NCBI GenBank assembly: GCA_019096195.1
Contig: JAGTXK010000073.1
Span: 434,001 to 498,000, forward strand
Direction of reading: 5' to 3'
Length of the DNA stretch: 64,000 bases
From: Boletus sp. NGJ
Lineage: Eukaryota > Basidiomycota > Agaricomycetes > Boletales > Boletaceae
The notes beneath the pieces were generated by a model that was not told the origin of the DNA, did no database searches, and saw only the letters and a program-made list of their open reading frames with translations. The translations under genes were made by a program, and so were the position numbers. Every line of letters begins with the position of its first letter. Positions within the stretch are counted from its first letter, which is position 1. Positions 44,173 through 55,874 of the stretch are shown here, piece by piece.

Positions 44173-46507
44173 TCACGAGTTTGTATTTATGTGCTTGAAC
44201 GCATTCGCGTCTGTCCAAACGGCTGAAAAACTGACGTTAAGACTTCCCTTGTGTACGTCGCTAGAGATGCGCTCCAATTCAGATTCCGAGTAGTTGTCGG
44301 CTTCAAGGAAAGCGAGCGCAGTTTCCAAAAACCAAGCGTGTTTCTTGATGAAATGCACGACAACCGTTCCGCCGACACGCTTATTCTCGTATCGCTTCAC
44401 GCGACCTTCCCTGTTCCGCCACGCGTAACCCATTTCAAGTGCCACTCCTAGTCAAAAAAACAGTTAGTAGATGCTAGTGTGACTGATTCTTGTGACAGAA
44501 CCTTCATGCAATTTAGACATCTCACTCCCTTCTACAAGCGCCTCCACACTTTCGGCCAATGTCATATCCTGGACTGGCTGCTGGTAGCGCACTCCAAACG
44601 TCGACACACTCGAATGCGCCCATGAGGATGGCGTAGGATTATAGGGGGTATTCAATGAACTCTGTGCATCAGCGGACTTGTTCTTGAACCCCTTCTCGAC
44701 GTAGGATAGGACAGACTGCTTGATTCGCGTAACATGAGAAGGAAATAAAAAACCGTGAGAGTATCTGGGAGGGGCGTGAGCGGAAGAGACGGTGAGGTGT
44801 GATTGACATTGTGCTTACACAGTGCCAGCGCGGGCATGGTCATATATCCAGCATCGCTCACTGGCCCATCGAATTTGAGCAGCTTGCGGATGCAGAGCCA
44901 TCCACTTTGCAGTTTGTTTGTCTTCGGCACCTTTCGCTAGACCTTTGACGGTTGTGTCTTTTGAAACCCAAGTAACGAGACTCCAGCTCAAGCCATATAG
45001 CTCGCCACCCATGAAGAGATCCTTGACAAGATAACCCCAGTAAACCAGTGGATCTTGAACAGTGCCAGCTTGTGTGGGTATCATGTCAACGCCTGACCCT
45101 AGAGAAGTAGGAAGACGAGAGTTGAGAGCCTCGGCTGTGACGCTATATGGGCTGTGTCCTTTGGCATGTATTTCTAACCTCACCCTGGACTCCAATTCCG
45201 CCAGCATTACGAAGGCATCATCATCCACTTTGGCGACAAAGTCTGGCCGTACCCAAGGGCGTAGGTTGGCCTGAGGCATAGTCCTTCCAAGCGAGATGTG
45301 AATCATGAGGAGCAGGACGGGGCGCTGGGGACGATTGTGTTGAATAGGAAAAGTGTGGTACTGGAATCAGGGTATTGGCATAGGCAGGGGGCACCCATGC
45401 ATTCTCAGCTGCCCAGCTGAAGTAGGCATATGACTTGCCCGAGTTCATGTTTTCCGGGCAAGGCAAAATAATAATGTCATTATACACTGCGTGAGGTCAT
45501 CAAACTTCGATGTCAAGGAATAAGCGTGCAACATAACTCACTTTCCATTTCAGTTTGTATACGCCTTTCCCAACCTTTTCGAGGCTGGCCGAGAATAAAT
45601 CGCACTAGCGTTCGTGATGTTCCAAAACCGTCGTCACCTGCACCTGCACCATTTCGACTACGAGGGTGCGAAGCCCATGTCGTTCTTATCAGCATCCGAC
45701 GTTCCAATGCGGAGTCCATGGAGAAAACACCTAGGAGTACTCCTGCTGGTGGAAGAGAATCCAAGTCGTCCGGAGGAAACGTCGGGATAGACGATTCTGG
45801 AAGGGGGTTCAAATACGGGTAGGGTAGGGGCGCGCGGTAACTTGGAGGGTAAGATGATGACGGTGGAATAGCACAGTATGCTTGCCAGGGTAATGGTTCC
45901 TTGTCAGGATTCAGGATGTACATGAGTAGCAATGTGAGTGAGATCGCAAAGACTGTGAAAAGGAGAAGAGCGAAAATCTTATCGAGAGTGAGCCTATTTG
46001 TAACGTCAAAGGTTGGTGAAAGGGCCTCACAATAGTTATCGGTTGTTGAGGGAACAGTGGATGTCGGACGATCCTTCTTACACCCTTCTTGAAGGTTCTC
46101 CATATCCTTCCCTCTCGTTTCCGTCTCCTGCGTGAACGTGGATGAAGATTCCACCACCCGCAGCTCCCGTCCCGGATACTGGTATAGGCCCCGGAGCCTT
46201 GCAGCAACGGTGCTGCTGGCTCACCGTCTATGTCTGAGGTAGACGAGGTAAATCGATGAGTGGGATACGAAGGCGAAGGCGTCGGTGCGCGAGATGGTGT
46301 TGGCGTTGTGTACGAGGTAGCAGAATCAAAAGAAGAACGGTCCCCTCGTGTGGTATCTGGGAATGAAGTGTCCGTATGGTCTTCCACCGGCATTGCGTTT
46401 GGGGTATCCCTGTACTCTTCCTGTGGGCTTGGACTAGACAAGAATTCGTACTGCTCCCCAGGCTGCCATGGTCTTGAAGATCCAACGAGATTGCGAGAGC
46501 CTGCCAT
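44173..46507 (-). CDS. GT31-type galactosyltransferase-like type II membrane protein
   Basis: This is probably a Golgi glycosyltransferase using a UDP-sugar. From 46507 it reads MAGSRNLVGSSRPWQPGEQYEF. A long Ser/Thr/Pro cytoplasmic part and a basic patch (HPRSRRRRKREGR) follow. A signal-anchor helix (FALLLFTVFAISLTLLLMYIL) lies near 45965-45900. The catalytic domain begins GVLLGVFSMDSALERRMLIRTTW, the typical GT31 entry, then DIIILPCPENMNSGKSYAYF. The DxD metal site is VAKVDDDAFVML near 45215. LYWGYL-type residues (VYWGYLVKDLFMGGELYG) and ERCWIYDHAR follow. A C-terminal extension of about 150 residues ends at 44173. The cytoplasmic tail of about 180 residues is unusually long for this family. 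The start is uncertain because no ATG opens the upstream frame. Confidence 0.85.
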
Positions 46508-46773
46508 GTCACTGGCGCCTTCGAACCTGCGGACGGTGGGAAGGAACTCAGCACGACCAGACAAGTAAGCCCAAGCAGATTGAATGCATGCCTATCGACT
46601 GTTGTCCGCTCGAGGAAATGGAGGTGAGCAAAATTACACGAATTAGCGTGGGGTAAACGTTTCCGTGTCCGAACACTCAGCTGGACGGCATGCACTGCCT
46701 CCCCATTTTGACCCTGAGATAAAAGTACATAGTGACTACAACTTGGTCCATGGTAATACTACATCGCGGGCCC

Positions 46774-48083
46774 CTACGCAAAAACGTTGTTCCAGCTCGA
46801 CCGCCTCCTCATGGCATCCCAGAATACTGCAAGTCTGCTCTGTAGGTGCGTGTTCGGGGAGGAAGAACGGGATTCCTTAGGAAGAGCGACCCCGGTGTGC
46901 TGTTCTACTTTCATGAACGCGACATCTCCCGAGTCGGTGCAACTTCCGCCTGAAAGAGTGACAACGTGTACCAGCCAAACGCAGAGATGAATGTCCGCAA
47001 TCGAGATTTGATCCCCTGCGAGACAAACCTAGCTCGGTGTACTGGGAGTAATAGGGATCTATGGATCTCACCAAGTGTATAAGGGCCAATAATTTCCTGG
47101 TTCACTTTGGCCAACGCGTCCGGAATCGCATGCCCCCATGTTTGCTTCGCAGTAGTGAAGTACTCCTCGGCATGTTCCCCACCTCTAGCAGCAAAGTGTT
47201 GAAGCAGGATTTCAATCTCGTGCTTCTTGTCATTCCAGAACGCCTTTGTCTTGTCGGACATCTTGATAACCTCATGCTCGCAATCCGCAACGTACGTTAC
47301 GAGTACTTCTTTCCTACTGTTGAGAACGGGAACTAATGTTGCAGCCAGAGCTTGCAGAGACTGCGGATCACGCGAGTTGAAGTGATGCAGTGTTTCGGGA
47401 GCTACAGCATCAGAATAGACGACGTCAATGATTTTGTTGGAGATAGTTGCGAAACCAACTGTCGCGGGAGACAGTGATGGTGCTGGTGCGGTGGATGTTG
47501 AATTTGAGCGCGACGTGACGGAACGAGACCTGTCCAGAAAGTCGACTAGTGCCTGTATATATTCTGTGAATGGTGCTCGAAAGAGAGGGAGTACACGTCT
47601 TGGTCACCTTGGGATCAACGATGACCTTGAATCGAGTTTCAACGTCAGCCCCAAGGGTGCCTTGCAAAGGAACGACTAATATCGGTACAGTGGCTGTCGT
47701 AAATCAGGTCAGCGCGCAAAGCGTCTGGAAGACACGCTCACCTTTTGAGTTCAGACGCAAGAAAGCTGGCGAGAATTCTTCCCCTTTGGCTGAGGTGGGG
47801 TGCGATCAGCTGAGCCTGAGGGCAATGATTGAACTTGATCAGAGTACTCACTGGTATCAACCACACGGAGGTTGACCTCGTCTTCGCCATACCCTTTTTC
47901 TCGGCTGTAGGGAGCAGGTAAGCTAAATCAAGAGAGCCACGAGCCGTCTCACAGCGCAAGAAGTGCTGCATAAGAAGATCTCGTTCAGGTTGCCAATATA
48001 CATGGGGGACGTTCCTCACCCGCTCTTGACCAGACGGACGCTGGATTGTAGTAGAGAACGGCTTTCGGTACCGGGTGAGACAT
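46774..48083 (-). CDS. Glutathione S-transferase-like protein
   Basis: The protein shows a thioredoxin-like N-domain and a helical C-domain. From 48083 it reads MSHPVPKAVLYYNPASVWS. A spliced segment gives EKGYGEDEVNLRVVDT, then SKGENFSPAFLRLNSKGTVP with the cis-Pro region and ILVVPLQGTLGADVETRFKV. The C-terminal domain includes KTKAFWNDKKHEIEILLQHF, IPDALAKVNQEIIGPYTLGDQ and SIADIHLCVWLVHVV, the GST N-capping Ser-x-x-Asp. The end is RRRSSWNNVFA at 46774. The first intron acceptor was chosen to keep the frame open. The class is not clear. It may act as a conjugating transferase or a stress-related relative. Confidence 0.75.
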
Positions 48084-48638
48084 TGCTGGAGGCTTGGCGA
48101 GAACTGACTGGCAGTCACAACTTGAATTTGCTGTACCCCAGAATGGACGGACACGCAAGTCTCTGGACACACTGATCTCGCAACCATCGAGGTGCCTCGA
48201 AGTTGCCTTATCCCTTGTATAAATCCAACGCTGGTACTTGTACAACGAAATCTGACACGATTTCTCGTAATGTATCAATAAGTTTTGAAAGATACAGGAG
48301 TCAAAGCTAATTAGGAGATGGGTGTTTATCCAGCCAGTGCAATCAGCGAGTCGGAAGTCGCCATAGCTGGATCCTCGATAGTTTCTCCATTCCAAACCGC
48401 CTCTCGTCGACCACCTTCTGCGATGATTGCGCGTTGTGCGTGAATATCGACCGACATTCAGTGACCACTTTACCGCTATCTGACAGAACGCGCTGCGTTC
48501 AAATTTTGGGGGAGGTATATTGTCATTTCTCCTGCATCCCATAGATGAGAAGATCCTCACGTGACTTCAATACTGGAAAGTTCTGGGACAGGGGGTCAAG
48601 GATTTAATCTTGCTCCCATCTGCGGCGGTTCACGTAGA
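48084..48638. promoter_or_regulatory. Divergent promoter region, GST / SGT1
   Basis: About 555 bases separate the two starts. A TCACGTGA lies 76 bases before SGT1. Open frames here lack recognisable motifs. Confidence 0.45.
48558..48563. promoter_or_regulatory. CACGTG palindrome upstream of SGT1
   Basis: The full context is TCACGTGA, 76 bases upstream of the SGT1 start. The bHLH-site role is inferred. Confidence 0.45.
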
Positions 48639-49376
48639 ATGGCCTCTCTCAGGTATGGATACCCATCAACTCAACACCAGTAATAACTTATACTTCTCAG
48701 ACACGAGTTCTACGAGACTGACGAGAAACTTATGCTCTCGGTATTCGACCGAGGGGCTGATCCTGAAACGGTGTCTGTGCAGTTTGAACCTCGAAAGGTG
48801 GATCCAACATGTTTTATCAGATGCATTTTTGCTTAAAAGTGGCAGTTTTTGTACCGAAATGGAGACAAAGTCGTATCACTTCAGCCTCTACAGGGTCAGA
48901 TTGACCCTACCAGGAGCGATTACACGGTGGGTAAAGTGAAAGTCGAGATTAGACTTGCCAAGATGGTCCAGGGACGATGGGGGAGTCTTGTTGGCGAAGC
49001 TCCTGATCGTATGTTGTTTCAAACCTCGTCATGCATTACAGCGCTGCAGTGTTTCGTAGCACTTGCAGGATCCGTTGCCCCGTCATCGTCAGAAGTCCCG
49101 ATCAGCCACAAGAATTGGGAAGGTATCACTACAGATATCCTCACCAGCGACAAAGAAAAGACCATGGAGCAAGACCCCAATGTTGGTGGCGATAGCTCGG
49201 TCAATGCGTTTTTCCAGAAGATCTTTGCAGACGCAGACGATGACACGAGACGCGCGATGATGAAGAGTTTTCAGGAGAGCGGCGGAACGACACTCAGCAC
49301 AAACTGGGAGGATGTCAAGAAAACGAAAGTCGAAGTAAAGCCTCCTGCGGGGAGCGAATGGAAGAAATGGAGTTGA
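48639..49376 (+). CDS. SGT1: SGT1-like Hsp90 cochaperone with CS and SGS domains only
   Basis: SGT1 links Hsp90 to SCF and CBF3 complexes, and helps kinetochore assembly. The start at 48639 gives MASLR, spliced to HEFYETDEKLMLSVFDRGAD, so the CS (p23-like) domain begins almost at once. The CS body continues FLYRNGDKVVSLQPL and GKVKVEIRLAKMVQGRW. A Ser-rich linker follows. The SGS domain spans about 49095-49376 (ISHKNWEGITTDI, NAFFQKIFADADDDTRRAMMKSF, ESGGTTLSTNWEDVKK). The N-terminal TPR domain of yeast and plant SGT1 is absent, and no upstream exon for it is visible before the GST gene. A loss of TPRs is known in some lineages. Length is about 200 residues. Confidence 0.88.
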
Positions 49377-49550
49377 TTGTCTTGATAATTAAGGGCTAGC
49401 AACCGTCAATGTCATGTTTAATCGATTTCGTGCTCTCGAGCATATTTTGGACTTGGTGCAAAAAAAAAATGAGGACTCCTGCCGCCCAGTGCCGAAGCTG
49501 AGTTTGAAAACGTCTGTGACTTAACGTGACTCCCCGTGACATTGCTGTGA

Positions 49551-50251
<701 letters not shown>

Positions 50252-50255
<4 letters not shown>

Positions 50256-50664
50256 CAAGTTGCCATCTGACTATTGTCGTATCCAAAGATACATTTGCGC
50301 TACAAGTAAGGCTTTATGTTGTGGCATGTTGCAACCAAGCGTAGAGAGTGCGCTGCGTGGCTACCCTTGCCGCTTTATGGGTGTCAGAAATGCAGACATG
50401 GGAGTAACGGGCACCTCGTACCTGTTTATGTTTGGGATCCTTTGAACAGATAACATACACCCTCCCCTTGCGTATAACAATGCTGCAGCCGTCGCACATA
50501 ACTTTGACCGACGACCTGACCTTCATCCCTCTCGTCAATGCTTGGACTGGTGCCGCAGTAGCAGCGACAAAACATCCAGCTGCAACACGACGGGGATGAG
50601 TGATAGTTGCAGCACGAAGCCGCATGAGAAGTGGACGACTCGAGGTAAGCAAAGCCCTCAACAT
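50252..50664 (-). CDS. Mitochondrial large-subunit ribosomal protein bL36
   Basis: bL36 is a zinc-ribbon protein of the mitochondrial ribosome. From 50664 a basic leader of about 45 residues ([19 protein letters not shown]) suits mitochondrial import. It is followed by the universally conserved [22 protein letters not shown] and [13 protein letters not shown], with the C-x2-C-x12-C-x4-H zinc ligands. Splicing the intron after KHKQ to the acceptor near 50300 adds [15 protein letters not shown] and a stop at 50252, which would overlap the DHFR stop. If that intron is retained the protein instead ends near 50314 with a longer tail. The family normally ends just after KHKQR, so either is tolerable. 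It is head to head with the DMT transporter. Confidence 0.88.
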
Positions 50665-50739
50665 GCTTTACAAGGCGTCCAGCTATATAGTAAGTGTTGA
50701 GGAAAAGACTCCCTGCCCAATTCTTAGAACGTACCCCGT

Positions 50740-50745
50740 CACGTG
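50740..50745. promoter_or_regulatory. CACGTG palindrome in bL36/DMT divergent promoter
   Basis: A CACGTG core in the context TCACGTGC lies 76 bases from the bL36 start and 93 bases from the transporter start, in the middle of the 173-base shared promoter. The site role is inferred. Confidence 0.45.
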
Positions 50746-50837
50746 CACCGTCATATCGTTCAATCAGACAACGCCCAGCTAGGATGATCCATACCTCTCA
50801 TCTTCCACCTTTCGCTCACTGAAGCACTTGTTGACGT

Positions 50838-52238
50838 ATGGAACCTGTGCACGAGAGCACTTCTAGCCACACGTCCAAGACAGCCGCCTTCGTGTTGTTT
50901 GTTGCTGTTCTCCTCGCATTTGTAGTAGAGACACAGGTAACTCAGGTTAGTGATGGATTCGTCTCAGTCGCAATAATCTGATCGTTGTGCAGTACCTACA
51001 GACTACATTGGGATACAAGCAGCCATACTTTATATTGTAAGCGCGAACATGCTACGGACGAGTGGTTGACTGAAACGGATTTCCAGCTACATTGTTCATT
51101 CATGCTTCTTGTTGTCTTTCCCGATCCATTTGGTCTATGTACTACTCAAGACGAAGTATGGGCTTCGTCCATTATTAACTGGACTCAAATTTGCTCTCAC
51201 AGCACAGATGACTCTCTGGAGTTCTGGTCGCTCTTCCTTCTCGATTAGAGGTGTCTCCACGGCAAAATTGGTCGTTCCCATCATCTGTGGCACGGCATTT
51301 TACAACCTCCCTGCTCTGCTGTGGTTTATTGCAGTTCCCCTGGCTTCGTACGATATCTTGCCTGTCACCTCACCCCCCCCCATTGACGCTTCTTTAGAAT
51401 CACGGACGTAACAGCGATTTGGAATGCAAACGCGTTTTTTGCTTACATCTTTAGTGTAAAGCTGCTCGGAGTTCAGTGGGGGACCCTCCGTTTGTTCGCC
51501 GTGTCTATCGCCATTCTAGGTGTTCTTACTGTGGTCTACGGCGGGACCACCGTTTTATCACCACACTCAAAGTTAGTTGAAGCAGATCTGGCGAATAGCC
51601 CCGCGCCGTTCGTTGGGGACATGCTGACTCTGGTCGCATCTCTTCTGTACGGTCTCTATCAGGTGCTCTACAAGAGATACATTGCATTACCGTCCGTCGC
51701 AGAGTTGACCGACGACTCTGGTCGTTATCGCCAACTTCCTGATTGGGCAGACAACATTATAGATGACGAGATTGCTGCTGCCCTTCATTCGGAAGATATC
51801 GTATACCCACCACCATTCGGCCTACATGCCAATCTAATTACAGCAACTATCGGCCTCTGTACCCTCGTTGTGTTCTGGATCCCAATACCTCTCCTACACT
51901 ACTACCAGATCGAGAGTTTCCGACTGCCGCCAAATGCAAGTACAGTGATGGCAATCGCAGGCATAGCAATGTCAGGTGTGGTCTTCAACGCCGGGTTTAT
52001 GGTAGGATATAATCTCTCTGAGCCTGGCGGTCTATCAGATCTCAGAGATGAATTCATTTGATAGATATTGTTGGGAATTTGGGGTCCAATCGTGACATCG
52101 GTTGGGAATCTGCTTACCATAGTCCTGACACTCATCTCTGATTTGTGTTTCGGTACGGTCGCGTTGACGTTTGGAGGGTTGTTGGGAGCTGGCATGATTA
52201 TTTGTGCATTCGGGATTCTAGTTTACGAGATATTCTAG
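50838..52238 (+). CDS. DMT-superfamily (EamA-like) membrane transporter
   Basis: A multi-pass membrane carrier of the drug/metabolite transporter superfamily. Its substrate is unknown. The start at 50838 gives MEPVHESTSSHTSKTAAFVL and the first helix FVLFVAVLLAFVVETQ. YLQTTLGYKQPYFIFYIVHSCFLLSF follows, where the conserved Tyr/Gln/Pro-rich entry resembles the yeast YML018C/THI74 group. Further helices include LVVPIICGTAFYNLPALLWFIAV, VTAIWNANAFFAYIFSVKLLG and LRLFAVSIAILGVLTVVYGGT. A hydrophilic loop (about 51565-51815) contains an acidic stretch. The second half includes IAGIAMSGVVFNAGFMILLGIWGP and the last helix LTFGGLLGAGMIICAFGILV, ending YEIF at 52236. About ten helices are expected. 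Confidence 0.82.
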
Positions 52239-52877
52239 GTCGGAAGCTCCTCTGGAGTGATTGAACAGCTGTACTGATATCCATATTGCTCTCAATTGCT
52301 ACTTTAAAGCAATACCGAACGATAGCAATATCATTATATCAGACCAGAAGAAAAATATGCGATGAGTTAAGTATTAACCCCGGAAGTAAAACTGACAGAA
52401 TAGTTCAATGGACCGGAAGAGGTCTGGAATGAAGGTAGGGAAAAGCGAGGCTCCGAATTGCACGGATACGTGAAGTAACGAGAAAATGAATGTAGATGAG
52501 ATTGCGGATAGGTTACAAACATGTGCCTTCAACGAAACGAGCGTGCCAAAACTAGGAACGGAGTGGACAGGGGGATATCAGTGGTGGGAGCAGGTAGGGT
52601 AACGGACATGGAGACTAGAAACGGGCACAAAGTGTGGGGACGGATGCATGGAAGAAGGGTGGGAGGTCATTGGTAGCCAAATTATCTCGTTCTAGTCGTG
52701 CATATAGAAGAGAGGCAGCCTGAATAAAATATGGATCCGTCACCAACGGTAATGGCATCGTCGCTCGAGGCGTAACAACTTCAGGTTGAAACGGAGTCCA
52801 TAGCGTTATCACGGAGTCGTCGCCATTAGACTGCCAAAGGATTCAAACTGACAGTCCATTTTGCCATTGAACGTTCC
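52239..52877. other. Intergenic region between DMT transporter and PPZ (tail to tail)
   Basis: About 640 bases between convergent stops, AT-richer near 52290-52350. One short minus-strand open frame (about 52615-52812) shows no motif. I see no gene or repeat of note. Confidence 0.45.
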
Positions 52878-54484
52878 TTACCTCTTGCGTTTGGCCTTGG
52901 TCATCTCTTTCCGTAGTGCAGGACCATCTAGTGGCTTGAGCAGTTCGAATGCACAAAGCAAATCTTCGGACACGCTGTAGCGAGAAATGTAAAATCGATA
53001 GTCCGTCTGGAAGAAAACGAGACGCACCTCATGCAAGCCCCATAATTGTCGAACTCTAACACCAATGAATGAGCAAGGTCCCCCTAAAAGAAAACAACAA
53101 CAACAACAACAAACCTCCACAGTAGTTCGGCGCACTAAAAACGGTGACCAATGTTCGATCATTCCAAAACTCATAACCATCCTCTACTACCATGTGCGCC
53201 CGACAGATCAAATCCATGTCGTATCGCACCAGAAAGTCGTTAATCACCGCCTTGCCAAAGCAGTAGCTAACGCCACGTTCATTGTCCTCCCAATCTAGTG
53301 CGGTATCCGATGGATCCGACCATAATAAATCATTGAGTAGACCGTAGTCAGGAACGTCCGTGGGTCGCTGTATACGCTTGATATCATCCATCGAATGGAG
53401 CGAGGGTGAAAGGCCACCATGAACGCAGAATATTTTTGAAGCAACGACAGCTGCGATGGGCAAACAGTTGAAAACATCTATGAATGTTTTCCACGTTTTG
53501 ATGTTACATCTTCGCTTGCATTCGTCATAAAAGCCGTACACTGTGCCAGAGTGAGTGCCCTGAGCAGTGGTACCCAGTAAAAGCCAAACCTCGTGTGACG
53601 TTCGCGCATTCATGATTACCCCGCAAGAGAAAGAAATTCTCTGGATACTTGATCTTGTAACACAGCAAGAGGAGGATGGTTTCGAGACTTTGTTTGCCTC
53701 GATCTACATAGTCGCCCAGAAAAAGGTAATTTGCGGAAGGTGGGAACCCACACATTTCAAACAATCGGATAAGGTCGGAATATTGCCCATGAACGTCACC
53801 AACGATTTTGACAGGTGGTGATAGTTCGATGAGCGTGGGTTGGCTAAGGAAAACCTCCCGTGCTGCCTGACATATAGCAGCAATCTCTGCATTCTTCAGA
53901 CAGAGAGACTTGCTGACTTTGCCGGTGTAACCAACGTCCAGGAGACGCTGTATCATATCGTCAATATCGAATTGCTTGAGCTTATCTTTTCCGCCATTTC
54001 CGGAAGGGGTGATAGAGTCGTTCAACGGGAAGCTACTTGCTGTGGACCCCGGTGTGAATGAAGGGGCCATTGTCGATGTAGAGAGTATGGTTTGGGTGAT
54101 TGGAATGTCGAGTGGGGCAGGAGATGGCTTTGTAGGCGGGGCCGAAGTAGATGATGCTGGCGTGGGTGAGTGCAAAGAGGACGAAGAGAGGTTGTTGGGG
54201 GATGGCGAGAGAGCGGAGAGAGGGATGGGGGGGGAGCCTGGCGGTTGGGATCCACTTCCACCAATCGGAGTCGTACTACGGTCTAGGTTGTCTACGGATG
54301 CAGCAGCACTGCGAACCGCATCATATTCGTGGGCGGCGCTTTGGGCATGGTTCGGGTGGAGAGATGCACGGGGGAGGGTACCGCGGGGGCTAGAGTCAAC
54401 AAGGTCCTCGAAGGGGCCATCTTGAGGCGGATCCTGGTCTTTCTCCCTGGACTTTTTGGACTTTTTGGACTGTTGTTGGCCCAT
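52878..54484 (-). CDS. PPZ1: Serine/threonine phosphatase PP-Z (PPZ1-like)
   Basis: Ppz phosphatases regulate potassium and sodium balance and cell-wall integrity in fungi. The start at 54484 gives [15 protein letters not shown], a classical N-myristoylation sequence, which favours it over the upstream ATG at 54580. A disordered Ser/Pro/Thr region of about 170 residues follows. The catalytic domain starts [16 protein letters not shown] and shows [75 protein letters not shown] and [16 protein letters not shown]. All metal-site residues are intact. The intron between SAPNYCG and EFDNYGA holds a run of AAC/GTT triplets. It matches PPZ rather than PP1 because of the N-terminal extension. Confidence 0.93.
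53092..53114. repeat. AAC/GTT trinucleotide microsatellite inside a PPZ intron
   Basis: About seven tandem AAC units (GTT on the coding strand) sit inside the intron that separates the SAPNYCG and EFDNYGA exons. Such tracts vary in length between strains. Confidence 0.75.
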
Positions 54485-54748
54485 TGGCGGGGCCTGGGAG
54501 GGCTGAGTAGACGAGGTTGGCTGTGTCTGGGAAGACTGTGGCCGTGACCTGGATAGCTTTGAGGTTAGGACGGAGAGCAACGTTGGCGCCAGCTTGGGAG
54601 ACGTGACTGTCGATCAGCCAGACGGTGCGAGCCGGGTGGTGTAACTTGGGTGGTGTCTACCCTTGTTTGTTCACTTGTTTGCCACGACGATATGCTACTA
54701 TTCATTCCAGTACTTGTAAAAACTCATGCAATAATATCCACATCCAGC

Positions 54749-55473
54749 TCAGAACTTTCCAAACGCCTTGGTCGCTGCCTTGTTCTTGGCCACCCGCAAC
54801 ACGTTGAAACGCACTGTTTTCGACAGCGGTCGACATTGCCCTTGATGCTCTTCAGCCCATGCCGTATCTCTCCCAATTTCCACTCACCAACAGTTACCGT
54901 ATCACCAGTCTCCACGCGGAATGCAGGAGACACATGCGCAGCCAGGTTCTTGTGTCTCTTCTCGTAACGGTCTGCGGAACACATGTCAGAACACCAGACC
55001 AACCCTGATGACGCCTCGACGCACTGTACTTGGGGATGTAGTGGAGGTAGTCCCGGCGGATAACAATTGTCCGAGTCATTTTTGTCGAGACGACTTTGCC
55101 CGTCAGGATTCGCCCACGAATCGAGATATTGCCGGTAAAAGGACATTTTTTGTCTGGGTACGCCACGTGTAGCCGGACGTCGAGGAATTGTAACGAACAT
55201 ACCGATGTAGGTGCCGTGAATTGCCTCTGATGGGGTTTTAAATCCCAGGCCGACGTCCTTGTACCATCGCTTGGCTTTTGTCGAGACCTTCTTGCCGCCT
55301 TTACGAAGCCGACAATCAGATGAGTACAGCTAGACTGAGTAAACAATCATCATCCCGTACCGCGGATTTTGGCATTTTGGAAGAGATGTTGCTTTTGGAA
55401 AGCTTTCTCGATCTGCAGAGGGTTGTCGAGGAGCTGGATCCGGGGTAGTTTCGGCACGCACCTGTTCGGCCAT
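54749..55473 (-). CDS. RPS11: 40S ribosomal protein uS17 (RPS11)
   Basis: A small-subunit ribosomal protein that binds 18S rRNA. From 55473 exon 1 codes only MAEQ and is followed by an intron of about 60 bases. Then come [55 protein letters not shown] and [50 protein letters not shown] and [17 protein letters not shown] end it at 54749. The first, very short coding exon and the early intron are typical of fungal ribosomal protein genes. All introns are short. The upstream region faces DNA ligase I. Confidence 0.96.
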
Positions 55474-55874
55474 TGCAGAGCTTGTTCTCGAGGACACCGG
55501 GTGTGTGTAACTTATTGACCTGGCCCAAGCCACAATATAGAAACTATACAGTCACCGGCATTTTCCGAGCCTCGCCGACCTCGTCCCAGTAGTCACGTTC
55601 GACGAGGAAAGCAACCTGGGGCGAAAACTTGCCCCGCCAGTCGCCAGTAAACAAGATAACAACGTAGACTACCATTGATAATGCAATTTCTTCTGGGCTC
55701 TAAATGAGCTAGATCTAGTTCGTGACGCGACCTGCCGCGTCGTAATGCTCGTCACGCGCATGCGCCTTCGTGTTCCCGCATACCTTATGAACCGACAACA
55801 AACACTGCGTACGTCCCCTCGTCCACGACCACAGCCGTTTACTTAGACTATATCGAACAGGAAAATTCTTAGAG
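55474..55874. promoter_or_regulatory. Divergent promoter region, RPS11 / DNA ligase I
   Basis: About 400 bases separate two divergent starts. Several CGCG-containing stretches occur (about 55725-55770), but none is an exact ACGCGT MluI-box of the kind that controls S-phase genes in yeasts. No gene is seen. Confidence 0.45.

Noticed and set aside
49455-49470. A-rich tract as a retroposed poly(A) tail
   Set aside because: It is a short run between SGT1 and DHFR with no target-site duplication and no inserted copy next to it.
54022-54425. Plus and minus frames over the PPZ N-terminal region
   Set aside because: These are shadows of the disordered Ser/Pro-rich N-terminus; no motif, start context or splicing supports them.
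55715-55870. MluI-box (ACGCGT) control of DNA ligase I
   Set aside because: CGCG-containing stretches exist, but no exact ACGCGT was found.
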